From: Halalkalibacillus sediminis | Lineage (GTDB): Bacteria > Bacillota > Bacilli > Bacillales > Alkalibacillaceae | NCBI RefSeq assembly: GCF_002844535.1 | Contig: NZ_PJNH01000002.1 | Location: 124,001-188,000 of the forward strand | Direction: 5' to 3' | DNA length: 64,000 nt | In this document: positions 53,611 through 62,266 of the stretch, in pieces | How positions within the stretch are numbered: position 1 is the stretch's first letter | Layout: each line of letters begins with the position of its first letter | Position numbers and translations under genes: made by a program | Notes under the pieces: generated by a model | Databases searched by the model: none | The model's input: only the letters and a program-made list of their open reading frames with translations | What the model was told of the DNA's origin: nothing

Positions 53611-55518
53611 ATGAGCAAGAATGCATTTGCAAAACTATTGTTTGCTTTATTTCTTGCTTCCTTGCTAGTAATCGCAGCATGTAATAGCGATTCTGGTGAA
53701 GAAGAAGGTGGCGATTCTGAAGATACTGATACAGAAGAAACCACTGATGATGAAGGATCCGAGGGCGAAGGATCCGAGGGTGAAGAAGGTTCAGAAGAGG
53801 AAGATGGTTCTGACGAAGAAGCTTCAAGTGAAGATGGGATCTATAGTATCGAAGACTTCGATACTGCTGTTTCTAACGACGGCGAACCTATCGATGGAGG
53901 AAGCATAACTTATGGTCTAGTTACTGACACTCCTTTTGAAGGTACTTTGAACTGGAACTTCTATGAAGGTACTTTCGATGCTGAAATCTTAACATGGTTT
54001 GATGAAAGTCTATTAACTTCAGACGAAAACTATAACTATACTCAAGATGGTGCAGCTACGTATGAAGTTGATGATGAAAATAACGTAATCACTTTTACTA
54101 TCGGTGATGACGTTAACTGGCACGATGGAGAGCCTGTTACAGCTGAAGACTGGGCGTTCTCTTACGAAGTAATTGGTGACCCTAACTATCCTGGTGTGCG
54201 CGGTAGTACTCCTGGGTTCACATTAATTGAAGGTTACAATGAGTACAAAGAAGGATCTGCAGATTCAATCTCAGGTTTGAATGTTGTTGATGAAAAAACT
54301 CTTGAAATCACATATACTCGTTTATCACCATCTCTATTAACTGGTGGTATCTGGACTTACCCTATGGCTAAACATATCTTTGAAGGTATGGCTATAGAAG
54401 ACATCCCTGGTTCTGCTGAAGTACGTGAAGAACCAATCGGTTTTGGTCCATTTAAAGTTGAAACGATCACTCCAGGTGAATCTCTAACTTTATCTGCTTA
54501 CGAAGACTACTGGAGAGGCGAGCCTAACTTAGATGAAGTAACACTTAAAGTAGTTGACCCAGGTGTAATCGTAAACGCTCTTGAAACTGGAGATGTTGAC
54601 ATGGTTTCAAGTTTCCCTGTTGACCAATATCCAGCTAATGCGGATATGTCTAACGTTGAATTCTTAGGTGATGTAGACTTAGCTTATACGTATATCGGAT
54701 TCAAATTAGGTCATTGGGATGAAGAAGCTGGAGAAGTTGTTTATACTCCAGAAGAAATGAAAATGGGTGACAAAGATTTACGTAAAGCTATGTGGCATGC
54801 CGTGAATAACGATGCTGTAGGTGAGCAGTTCTACAACGGACTTCGTTGGGCTGGTACTACACTAATTCCACCATCCCACCCGGATTATCATGATGATTCA
54901 ATTGAAGCACCAGGATACGATGTGGAAGAAGCTAATCGTCTATTAGACGAAGCTGGCTACGAAGATGTTAATGGTGATGGATTCCGTGAAGACCCTGAAG
55001 GTGAAGAGTTAGTAATTAACTTCGCATCTATGTCAGGTGGAGACACTGCTGAACCATTAGCACAGTACTACATCCAATCATGGGGCGAGGTTGGACTTAA
55101 CGTTCAACTTACTGACGGTCGTCTATTAGAGTTCAACTCTTTCTACGATCGTGTAGAAGCTGATGATGAAGCAATCGATATCTACCAAGGTGCATGGGGT
55201 GTAGGTTATGATGTTGACCCATCTGGTCTTTATGGCCGTACGGCATCATTCAACTTCCCACGTTACGCAAGTGAAGAAAACGATGAGCTATTAGAAGCTG
55301 GTGTATCTGACAAAGCGTTCGACGTTGAATATCGTCAAGATATTTACAGCCAGTGGCAAGAACTAATGGTTGAAGAGATTCCTGTATTCCCAACTCTTTA
55401 CCGTTCTCTAGTTCTTCCAGTTAACAACCGTGTAGTTAACTACGACATGGGTGTTGGATCTGGAGTTTACCTAAGCGAATTAGGTGTAACTGCTGAAGAG
55501 TCAGAAACAGCTGAATAA
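53611..55518 (+). CDS. oppA: Peptide ABC transporter substrate-binding lipoprotein (OppA family)
   Basis: 635 aa from ATG 53611 (GGGGGAGG 7 nt upstream); an in-frame ATG at 53575 lacks an RBS. Lipobox VIAAC (residues ~19-23), then a ~50-residue Glu/Asp/Gly/Ser linker with GSEGEGSEGEEGSEE repeats, then family 5 binding domain (VNWHDGEPVTAEDWAFSYE, GFGPFKVE, EEANRLLDEAGYEDVNGDGF). It is the last gene, 104 bp after oppC; a small GCCA/TGGC hairpin lies between. Confidence 0.93.
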   Translation: MSKNAFAKLLFALFLASLLVIAACNSDSGEEEGGDSEDTDTEETTDDEGSEGEGSEGEEGSEEEDGSDEEASSEDGIYSIEDFDTAVSNDGEPIDGGSITYGLVTDTPFEGTLNWNFYEGTFDAEILTWFDESLLTSDENYNYTQDGAATYEVDDENNVITFTIGDDVNWHDGEPVTAEDWAFSYEVIGDPNYPGVRGSTPGFTLIEGYNEYKEGSADSISGLNVVDEKTLEITYTRLSPSLLTGGIWTYPMAKHIFEGMAIEDIPGSAEVREEPIGFGPFKVETITPGESLTLSAYEDYWRGEPNLDEVTLKVVDPGVIVNALETGDVDMVSSFPVDQYPANADMSNVEFLGDVDLAYTYIGFKLGHWDEEAGEVVYTPEEMKMGDKDLRKAMWHAVNNDAVGEQFYNGLRWAGTTLIPPSHPDYHDDSIEAPGYDVEEANRLLDEAGYEDVNGDGFREDPEGEELVINFASMSGGDTAEPLAQYYIQSWGEVGLNVQLTDGRLLEFNSFYDRVEADDEAIDIYQGAWGVGYDVDPSGLYGRTASFNFPRYASEENDELLEAGVSDKAFDVEYRQDIYSQWQELMVEEIPVFPTLYRSLVLPVNNRVVNYDMGVGSGVYLSELGVTAEESETAE

Positions 55519-55531
55519 TTAATTCAATAAG

Positions 55532-55570
55532 ATTGGCGTCTATGACATTGTCATAGGCGTCAATTTTTTT
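55532..55570 (+). terminator. Rho-independent terminator of second peptide ABC operon
   Basis: GGCGTCTATGACA / TGTCATAGGCGTC-type stem followed by AATTTTTTT. Confidence 0.88.
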
Positions 55571-55619
55571 AGATTAATTGTAAGAGCGTTTTTCATGATA
55601 GCTCTAACCTATGTCAATG

Positions 55620-55766
55620 ATACCTAAGTTGAATATAACTGAACCTATTAAGCAATAAACCGAACCTAATTTGAGTTTAACTGCACCTATTTAACAGTTA
55701 ACTGAATCTAATTTGGAATAAACGTTACCTAATTAAGAATTAACTGAACCTACTCTAGCTACCTTC
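55620..55766. repeat. 21-bp tandem array F
   Basis: ACCT-type cores at 55622, 55643, 55664, 55685, 55706, 55727 and 55748: seven units exactly 21 bp apart. Consensus unit AACTGAACCTAATTTGAGTTT, shared in sequence and orientation with array C at 34091-34220. It lies between the opp terminator and the thiolase promoter. Confidence 0.92.
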
Positions 55767-55844
55767 GATAAATTATTGATAAATATCTACATATTATTAA
55801 CGCCTTTGCACTTATATCAACATTTTAGTTTTAAACAAATAAAT

Positions 55845-55877
55845 TGAGCGAGCGTTCAATCGAAAATATGTTATAAT
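55845..55877 (+). promoter_or_regulatory. Thiolase operon promoter with FadR-type operator
   Basis: TGAGCGAGCGTTCA (55845-55858) has the same 6-2-6 symmetry as the fadF operator (consensus TGARYGNNCRYTCA). An extended -10 TGTTATAAT follows at 55869-55877; no good -35 is properly spaced. Confidence 0.7.
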
Positions 55878-55880
55878 AAT

Positions 55881-55894
55881 TGATAGCGGTTTCA
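55881..55894. promoter_or_regulatory. Candidate CcpA site (cre)
   Basis: TGATAGCGGTTTCA matches TGWAANCGNTNWCA except for one base. It is just downstream of the -10, where CcpA would act as a repressor or roadblock, consistent with glucose repression of beta-oxidation genes. Confidence 0.65.
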
Positions 55895-55919
55895 AACAGG
55901 AAATAAAGGAGGATTTACA

Positions 55920-57107
55920 TTGAAAAGAACAGTAATAGTAGCAGGTGCAAGAACGCCTTTTGGTAAATTTGGAGGGGCTTTGGCTCCACTAACTGCAGCA
56001 CAGTTAGGTGGCATAGCAATCAAAGAAGCGATGAAGCGTGCAAACATCGAACCTACAGAAGTGAACGAAGTAATCATGGGTTCTGTACTTCAAGGTGGGC
56101 AAGGACAATTACCTTCTAGACAAGCAATGAGAAACGCTGGAATTCCTTGGGAAACCAAAACAGAAACGGTTAACAAAGTGTGTGCTTCTGGTATGCGTAG
56201 TGCAACACTTGGAGATATGATGATCCGCCTTGGCGAAGAAGAAGTTGTAATTGCTGGTGGAATGGAAAGCATGTCGAACGCTCCATACTTCCTCCCTACA
56301 GCTCGTTGGGGAATGAGAATGGGCGATCAAAAAGCTGTCGATATGATGGTTCATGACGGTTTGACTTGTTCATTTGAAAATGTACACATGGGAACATACG
56401 GAAATCGTACAGCTAATAAATACGAATTGACACGCGAAGCTCAGGATGAGTGGGCAGTACGTAGTCATGAACGAGCAGGAAAAGCGATAGAGAACGGTAT
56501 TTTTAAAGAAGAAATTGTACCAGTTGAAGTACCTCAGCGTAAAAAAGATCCTTTGCTTGTAGACACGGATGAAGCTCCACGCAAAGGGACGACTGTCGAA
56601 TCATTAGCTAAATTGCGTCCAGCTTTCGATAAAGATGGAACAATTACAGCTGGGAATGCGCCTGGTATCAACGATGGTGCAGCTGCGATGGTACTGATGT
56701 CTGAGGAAAAAGCGAAGGCAACAGGTCAAACTCCACTTGCGACAATAATTGCACATGAAGAGGTTGCAGTTGAGGCTGACCGTTTCCCTGAAACGCCAGG
56801 AATCGTCATCAACAAACTATTAGAAAAAACGGACTATACAATAGATGATATCGATCTTTTCGAAGTGAACGAAGCATTCGCTGCAGTTTCACTTGCTAGT
56901 GGAAAAATTGCCGGCCTTGATCCGGAAAAGGTGAACGTCAACGGTGGTGCTGTAGCACTTGGACACCCAATCGGTGCAAGTGGAGCGCGCATTGTATTGA
57001 CGCTTGCTTATGAATTAAAACGTCGCGGTGGTGGCGTAGGTATCGCTTCGATTTGTTCCGGCGGCGGACAAGGTGATGCAGTATTGATTGAAGTACCTAA
57101 AAGTTAA
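55920..57107 (+). CDS. mmgA: Acetyl-CoA C-acetyltransferase (thiolase)
   Basis: 395 aa. TTG start with AAAGGAGG 7 nt upstream. Thiolase landmarks: active Cys in [39 protein letters not shown] (His), and [10 protein letters not shown] (second Cys). Carries out the last cleavage step of fatty-acid or butyryl degradation, or acetoacetyl-CoA synthesis. Head of an operon with 3-hydroxyacyl-CoA dehydrogenase and two acyl-CoA dehydrogenases, as in Bacillus mmgABC. Confidence 0.94.
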   Translation: MKRTVIVAGARTPFGKFGGALAPLTAAQLGGIAIKEAMKRANIEPTEVNEVIMGSVLQGGQGQLPSRQAMRNAGIPWETKTETVNKVCASGMRSATLGDMMIRLGEEEVVIAGGMESMSNAPYFLPTARWGMRMGDQKAVDMMVHDGLTCSFENVHMGTYGNRTANKYELTREAQDEWAVRSHERAGKAIENGIFKEEIVPVEVPQRKKDPLLVDTDEAPRKGTTVESLAKLRPAFDKDGTITAGNAPGINDGAAAMVLMSEEKAKATGQTPLATIIAHEEVAVEADRFPETPGIVINKLLEKTDYTIDDIDLFEVNEAFAAVSLASGKIAGLDPEKVNVNGGAVALGHPIGASGARIVLTLAYELKRRGGGVGIASICSGGGQGDAVLIEVPKS

Positions 57108-57128
57108 GATTAAACCATAGTTATGATT

Positions 57129-57350
57129 GATTAAACTCGAGTTTTGTTCTATTGAGCTCAAGTTATGGTGGGTTAAACGCGCTACGTGGCGGATTAACTT
57201 CGCGACGTGGCGGATTAACTCTGTGACGTGAAGGATTAACTTCGTGACGTGGAGGATTAAGCTCGTGACGTGGAGGGTTAACTCTGTGACGTGGAGGATT
57301 AAGCTCGCGACGTGGCGGATTAACTCTGCGATGTGAAGGATTAACCCCCA
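57129..57350. repeat. 21-bp tandem array G
   Basis: TTAA at 57131, (TTGA 57152), 57173, 57194, 57215, 57236, 57257, 57278, 57299, 57320 and 57341: eleven positions exactly 21 bp apart. Unit TTAACTCTGTGACGTGGAGGA, the reverse complement of the array D unit. It fills the gap between thiolase and 3-hydroxybutyryl-CoA dehydrogenase genes and would be within the operon transcript. Confidence 0.95.
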
Positions 57351-57405
57351 CTTCCAACATCAAAAACCACATTTTGTATATAAATTTAATGCAGGAGGTC
57401 AAAAT

Positions 57406-58257
57406 ATGTCGATCAAAAAAGTAATGGTCATTGGCGCGGGGCAGATGGGCGCTGGTATTGCTCAAGTGTTCGCGCAATCAGAGTTTGAAGTGAAGCTAAA
57501 TGACATATCAGAAGAGTCACTACAAAAAGGGCTTGCGACAATTGAAAAGTTCCTTTCAAAAAGTGTCGAAAAGGAACGTATGACGGAAGATGATAAGACG
57601 GCAACGCTCAACAGAATTGAAACGACAACTACCCTTCGTGATGCGCATGATTGTGATCTTGTCATTGAAGCGGTTGTTGAAAATATGGACGTAAAAACGA
57701 AGGTATTCCAACAACTAGACCAAATCACACCAAAACATGCGATTCTAGCGACGAACACTTCTTCTCTACCAATCACGGACATTGCGGCTGTGACTGACCG
57801 TCCAGATCAAGTAATCGGGATGCATTTCATGAATCCAGTACCAATTATGAAGCTGGTTGAAGTGATCCGTGCAATCCAAACATCTGATGAAACGTATCAA
57901 ACGATTGAAGAAGCAGCGAAAGCTTTAAACAAATCACCAGTAGAAGTAAATGACTACCCAGGTTTCGTTTCTAACAGAGTGTTGATGCCGATGATCAACG
58001 AAGCGATCTACACGGTATTCGAAGGGGTTGCAGAACCCGACGCAATCGATGACGTAATGAAAATGGGTATGAATCATCCGATGGGGCCACTGCAACTAGC
58101 TGACTTTATCGGTTTAGATACGTGTTTATACATTATGGAAGTACTCCATGAAGGATTTGGCGACAGTAAATATCGTCCATGTCCGCTACTAAGAAAATAT
58201 GTTAGCGCTGGCTGGTTAGGTAAGAAATCTGGCCGCGGCTTCTATGTGTACGAATAA
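57406..58257 (+). CDS. mmgB: 3-Hydroxybutyryl-CoA dehydrogenase
   Basis: 283 aa. ATG after GGAGG. N-terminal NAD-binding motif [16 protein letters not shown], catalytic region [25 protein letters not shown] (His), and C-terminal [15 protein letters not shown] and [13 protein letters not shown]. Oxidises 3-hydroxyacyl-CoA to 3-ketoacyl-CoA, feeding the thiolase. A 298-bp gap, filled by array G, separates the two. Confidence 0.95.
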   Translation: MSIKKVMVIGAGQMGAGIAQVFAQSEFEVKLNDISEESLQKGLATIEKFLSKSVEKERMTEDDKTATLNRIETTTTLRDAHDCDLVIEAVVENMDVKTKVFQQLDQITPKHAILATNTSSLPITDIAAVTDRPDQVIGMHFMNPVPIMKLVEVIRAIQTSDETYQTIEEAAKALNKSPVEVNDYPGFVSNRVLMPMINEAIYTVFEGVAEPDAIDDVMKMGMNHPMGPLQLADFIGLDTCLYIMEVLHEGFGDSKYRPCPLLRKYVSAGWLGKKSGRGFYVYE

Positions 58258-58269
58258 GGAGGAGCATTA

Positions 58270-59409
58270 ATGAATTTGAATTTCACCGAAGAGCAGGAAA
58301 TGATGCGCAAAATGGTGCGTGATTTCGCACAAAAAGAAGTAGCTCCTGCAGTTGAACGAATGGAAGCGGAAGATCGTTTCCCTGAAGAAATCGTGAACAA
58401 GATGGGTGAGCTCGGGCTCATGGGCATTCCGATTCCAGAAGAAGCTGGTGGATCAGGAATGGACTATACATCTTACATCATCGCGATTCATGAGTTGTCG
58501 AAAGTGAGCGCGGCTGTAGGGGTAATCCTTTCAGTCCACACATCAGTAGGAACGTTCCCTATACTTTCGTTCGGAAATGACGAACAGAAATCCCACTATG
58601 TTCCCAAACTTGCTTCTGGAGAGTATCTAGGCGCATTTGCCCTTACAGAACCAGGTGCGGGTAGTGACGCTGGTAGCCTTAAGACACGAGCAGTAAAAGA
58701 TGGCGACGATTATATTTTGAATGGTTCAAAGGTATTCATCACGAATGGTGAATACGCGGATGTCTATATCGTCTTTGCGAAAACTGATTCCGACGCTGAT
58801 AGCAAAGGTATCTCAGCTTTCATCGTGGAAAAAGGTACACCAGGATTCGAAGTGAATAAGGCTGAGAAAAAGATGGGTCTTCACGGTTCAAGTACAGTTC
58901 CACTAACTTTCGATAACTGTCGTGTACCAGCGAAACAGCTTCTTGGAAAAGAAGGCGAAGGCTATAAAATCGCGCTTGCAAACTTGAATATCGGTCGTAT
59001 CGGAATTGCTGCGCAAGCTTTAGGTATTGCTGAAGCGGCGCTTGATGCAGCGACGGATTACGCAAAAGAGCGTGAACAGTTTGGTAAGCCGATCGCCAAG
59101 CATCAGGGAGTATCTTTTAAATTAGCTGATATGGCAACTGCTGTAGAAGCTTCCAAGTTGATGATCTACAATGCTGCGTCTATGCACCAAGCAGGGATTA
59201 ATTGTGCAAGAGAAGCATCAATGGCGAAGAAATTCGCATCGAAAACAGCAGTCGATACTTCGATTGAAGCTGTCCAAGTTTTCGGAGGATACGGCTATAC
59301 AGAGGATTACCCAGTAGAACGTTATTTCCGTGATGCTAAAATCACTCAAATTTACGAAGGAACGACTGAGATCCAGAACCTAGTTATCAGTCGTCATTTA
59401 CTAAAATAA
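58270..59409 (+). CDS. mmgC: Short-chain acyl-CoA dehydrogenase, copy 1
   Basis: 379 aa, standard length. Motifs: ALTEPGAGSDAGS (FAD/substrate), [40 protein letters not shown], and catalytic Glu in QIYEGTTEIQNLVISRHLLK. Flavoenzyme that makes the trans-2-enoyl-CoA. RBS AAGGAGG, 12 bp after mmgB. Confidence 0.94.
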   Translation: MNLNFTEEQEMMRKMVRDFAQKEVAPAVERMEAEDRFPEEIVNKMGELGLMGIPIPEEAGGSGMDYTSYIIAIHELSKVSAAVGVILSVHTSVGTFPILSFGNDEQKSHYVPKLASGEYLGAFALTEPGAGSDAGSLKTRAVKDGDDYILNGSKVFITNGEYADVYIVFAKTDSDADSKGISAFIVEKGTPGFEVNKAEKKMGLHGSSTVPLTFDNCRVPAKQLLGKEGEGYKIALANLNIGRIGIAAQALGIAEAALDAATDYAKEREQFGKPIAKHQGVSFKLADMATAVEASKLMIYNAASMHQAGINCAREASMAKKFASKTAVDTSIEAVQVFGGYGYTEDYPVERYFRDAKITQIYEGTTEIQNLVISRHLLK

Positions 59410-59493
59410 ACATCTTAGATCAAACGCTTGATTGAAACATCCATAAGTTGAGTTGAGCAACATATTTTAAAAAAGAAATCGGGGGATCATAGT

Positions 59494-60633
59494 ATGAATT
59501 TTCAATTGACGGAAGAGCAGGAAATGCTTCGCAGAATGGTTCGTGACTTTGCGAAAAAAGATGTAGAACCGACAGCGGCAGAACGTGATGAAGAAGAGCG
59601 TTTCGACCGCGATATTTTTGATAAAATGGCGGGCTTAGGCCTGACAGGAATTCCTTGGCCTGAAGAGTACGGTGGGATCGGATCTGACTTCGTCAGCTAT
59701 GCGATTGCAGTAGAAGAATTGTCGCGTGTGTGTGCATCAACGGGTGTAACGTTATCAGCACATATCTCGCTAGCGAGCTGGCCGATCTATACTTACGGAA
59801 ACGAAGATCAGAAGAAAAACTTCTTACAGCGTTTAGCGACAGGTGAAGCTCTAGGTGCGTATGCATTGTCTGAACCAGGTGCAGGAAGTGACGTTTCTTC
59901 CATGAAGACTTCTGCGAAAAAAGATGGCGACGATTACATCTTAAACGGAAGCAAAGTATGGATTACGAACGGTGGCGTTGCTGACATTTATGTCGTTTTC
60001 GCTAAAACAGATGCGGATGCGAAACATAAAGGAATCTCTGCATTCATCGTTGAGAAAGGCACGGATGGTTTCTCATTCGGTAAGAAGGAAGAGAAGCTAG
60101 GAATCCGTTCGTCTCCAACTACGGAATTAATTTTTGAAAACTGCCGTCTGCCAAAAGAAAATCTTCTAGGTGAAGAAGGCGATGGATTCAAGATCGCAAT
60201 GACGACACTTGACGGTGGACGTAACGGTATCGCTGCACAGGCAGTCGGTATTGCACAAGGAGCTTTAGATGCTGCGACAGATTACGCGAAAGAACGCGAA
60301 CAGTTCGGTAAGCCTATTGCGCACAACCAGGGAATCAGCTTCAAACTTGCTGACATGGCGACAGAAGTGGAAGCTTCTCGTCTATTGACTTACCAAGCTG
60401 CTTACAATGAATCTGAAGGAATCCCTTATCAGAAAGAATCAGCAATGGCGAAACTATTTGCAGGGGACACAGCGATGAAAGTGACTGTTGAAGCTGTACA
60501 AGTCTTTGGTGGTTATGGTTATACGAAAGATTACCCTGTCGAGCGTTACATGCGCGATGCGAAAATTACACAGATCTATGAAGGAACTCAAGAGATCCAG
60601 CGCCTAGTAATAGGTCGTATGGTGACAAAATAA
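59494..60633 (+). CDS. Acyl-CoA dehydrogenase, copy 2
   Basis: 379 aa, ~60% identical by eye to the preceding one. [71 protein letters not shown]. Likely a different chain-length or branched substrate; butyryl-, isobutyryl- or isovaleryl-CoA dehydrogenases look alike. RBS CGGGGGATC; 84 bp after the first. Confidence 0.93.
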   Translation: MNFQLTEEQEMLRRMVRDFAKKDVEPTAAERDEEERFDRDIFDKMAGLGLTGIPWPEEYGGIGSDFVSYAIAVEELSRVCASTGVTLSAHISLASWPIYTYGNEDQKKNFLQRLATGEALGAYALSEPGAGSDVSSMKTSAKKDGDDYILNGSKVWITNGGVADIYVVFAKTDADAKHKGISAFIVEKGTDGFSFGKKEEKLGIRSSPTTELIFENCRLPKENLLGEEGDGFKIAMTTLDGGRNGIAAQAVGIAQGALDAATDYAKEREQFGKPIAHNQGISFKLADMATEVEASRLLTYQAAYNESEGIPYQKESAMAKLFAGDTAMKVTVEAVQVFGGYGYTKDYPVERYMRDAKITQIYEGTQEIQRLVIGRMVTK

Positions 60634-60660
60634 GTTATAGCAATTCTTCACGAAAGGACG

Positions 60661-61617
60661 ATGCGGATGGAGCAACTGGCGAAGCGGGTGGCTGATCAGG
60701 ACCAGCGTGCACTTGCGCGAGCGATCACGTATATCGAGAATGATCACCCAGACAAACTCGAGCTCATGCAACAATTGAATCAGCAAAAAAAGCAGTCTCA
60801 ATATATCGGGATTACGGGTTCACCAGGAGCGGGCAAAAGTTCACTGGTCGACGCTTTGATCACGAAGCTTCGAGCTGACGATAAAACCGTTGCCATCATC
60901 GCCGTCGATCCGACGAGTCCTTTCAGTGGAGGGGCGCTTTTAGGTGACCGAGCCCGTATGCATAAGCATTTCTCGGATCCTGACGTGTTTATTCGGAGCA
61001 TGGCGACCAGAGGCTCACTCGGAGGTCTAGCACGTGCGACGAAAGATGCAATTAGAGCTTGTAATGCCTATGGATTCGACTATATTTTCATCGAAACAGT
61101 CGGTGTCGGCCAGTCCGAACTCGATATCATGAAAGTCGCTGATACGACTGCGGTGGTGCTCACCCCGAACAGTGGGGACATCATCCAAGTATTCAAAGCA
61201 GGTATCATGGAAATCGCCGATCTTTTCGTATTAAATAAAGCAGATCTTCCAGGTGTTAATAAGCTTAAAAACCAGCTTGGCGATTTGATTCATATCGCCG
61301 GGCATCGTGGTTTCGAGCCACCGATCATCAAGACCAGTGTCACTGAAAATGAAGGCATCAACGACTTGCTAGATGCCTTCAACAGACATTGGACATACTT
61401 AGAAGAAACAGATGCAGGTCAGAAACAGCGCCAGCAACAACTAGAATATGAAGTCTATGAATTGATCCAAGACTCTTTATGGAAAGATGTCGAGCACTTC
61501 ATTCAATCAGATGAGACTCGGCAAGAAGAGCTCCGATCGGCAACAGACCCTTATACACTAGCCAAAAGTTGGTTGGATGAGTGGCATAACCAGAGGAAGG
61601 GTGATTCAGATGGTTAA
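60661..61617 (+). CDS. meaB: MeaB/ArgK-type G-protein chaperone
   Basis: 318 aa from ATG 60661, or 316 from ATG 60667, which is better spaced from GAAAGGA. G-protein motifs GITGSPGAGKSSL (P-loop), VAIIAVDPTSPFSGGALLGDR, IETVGVGQSELD (switch), VLNKAD. MeaB-type proteins load and protect adenosylcobalamin-dependent acyl-CoA mutases. The mutase gene downstream has its own fused G-domain, so this is an extra copy. The stop overlaps the next start by 8 bp. Confidence 0.92.
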   Translation: MRMEQLAKRVADQDQRALARAITYIENDHPDKLELMQQLNQQKKQSQYIGITGSPGAGKSSLVDALITKLRADDKTVAIIAVDPTSPFSGGALLGDRARMHKHFSDPDVFIRSMATRGSLGGLARATKDAIRACNAYGFDYIFIETVGVGQSELDIMKVADTTAVVLTPNSGDIIQVFKAGIMEIADLFVLNKADLPGVNKLKNQLGDLIHIAGHRGFEPPIIKTSVTENEGINDLLDAFNRHWTYLEETDAGQKQRQQQLEYEVYELIQDSLWKDVEHFIQSDETRQEELRSATDPYTLAKSWLDEWHNQRKGDSDG

Positions 61618-62266
61618 ACGCATCGCTTCATCCATCAAAGATAAGAAATTGATAGAAAGAAGGCGGGCAGAACTCCACAAGGGAGCGGTCCAACTTTTTA
61701 AAGAAAAAGGGTTCCACCGGGCGACAACTCGTGAGATTGCGAAAGCTGCCGGGTTTAGTATCGGGACCTTATATGAGTACATTCGCACGAAAGAAGATGT
61801 CCTCTTCCTCGTGTGTGATGCGATTTACGATGAAGTGAAGGCACGAATGGAAAACGTAATCGATACGACAGCGACTTCAGAGGAAGCACTCTATCAAGCA
61901 GTGGAATCTTATTTTCAACTGATGGACGATATGCAAGATGAAGTGTTGATTCTGTATCAAGAAGTGAAGGCATTGCCAAAAGACGCTCAAGAATATGTGC
62001 TTGAGAAAGAGCGTGAGATGTTAGGGATGTTCGAAGAGGTGATCTCGAATGGATTTCCGAATCTTTTATCACCACAAGAGATCAATTTAGTCGCTAACAA
62101 CCTATTAATTCAAGGGCAGATGTGGAGCTTCCGTCGTTGGGCGCTTCAGAAGGATTTTTCATTAGAAGAATATACGAATGTTCAGTTTCAGTTATTAAAA
62201 AGTCAGCTGGCTCATCAAGCTCAGCAAAAAGGAGGAACGAATGATGCAGCAGCAAGAAGTGTATAA
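61610..62266 (+). CDS. fadR: TetR-family regulator, FadR-like
   Basis: 218 aa from ATG 61610 (GAGGAAGGG upstream). N-terminal HTH: AVQLFKEKGFHRATTREIAKAAGFSIGTLYEYIRTKED, described by key residues TTREIAKAAGFSIGTLYEY; C-terminal acyl-CoA-binding-type helices. Similar Bacillus FadR repressors bind TGAATG...CATTCA boxes, found in front of fadF and the thiolase gene here, and are released by long-chain acyl-CoA. Overlaps meaB and icmF. Confidence 0.88.
   Translation: MVKRIASSIKDKKLIERRRAELHKGAVQLFKEKGFHRATTREIAKAAGFSIGTLYEYIRTKEDVLFLVCDAIYDEVKARMENVIDTTATSEEALYQAVESYFQLMDDMQDEVLILYQEVKALPKDAQEYVLEKEREMLGMFEEVISNGFPNLLSPQEINLVANNLLIQGQMWSFRRWALQKDFSLEEYTNVQFQLLKSQLAHQAQQKGGTNDAAARSV

Noticed and set aside
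17625-57350. CRISPR array interpretation of the 21-bp repeats
   Set aside because: Units are contiguous and degenerate without 25-40 bp unique spacers, and no cas genes are in the window.
57163-57477. Minus-strand frame encoding a heptad repeat of the type RVNPPRHE
   Set aside because: The repeat is a by-product of 21 bp being seven codons; the frame runs through array G and into mmgB, has no RBS, and several frames of the same array are open.
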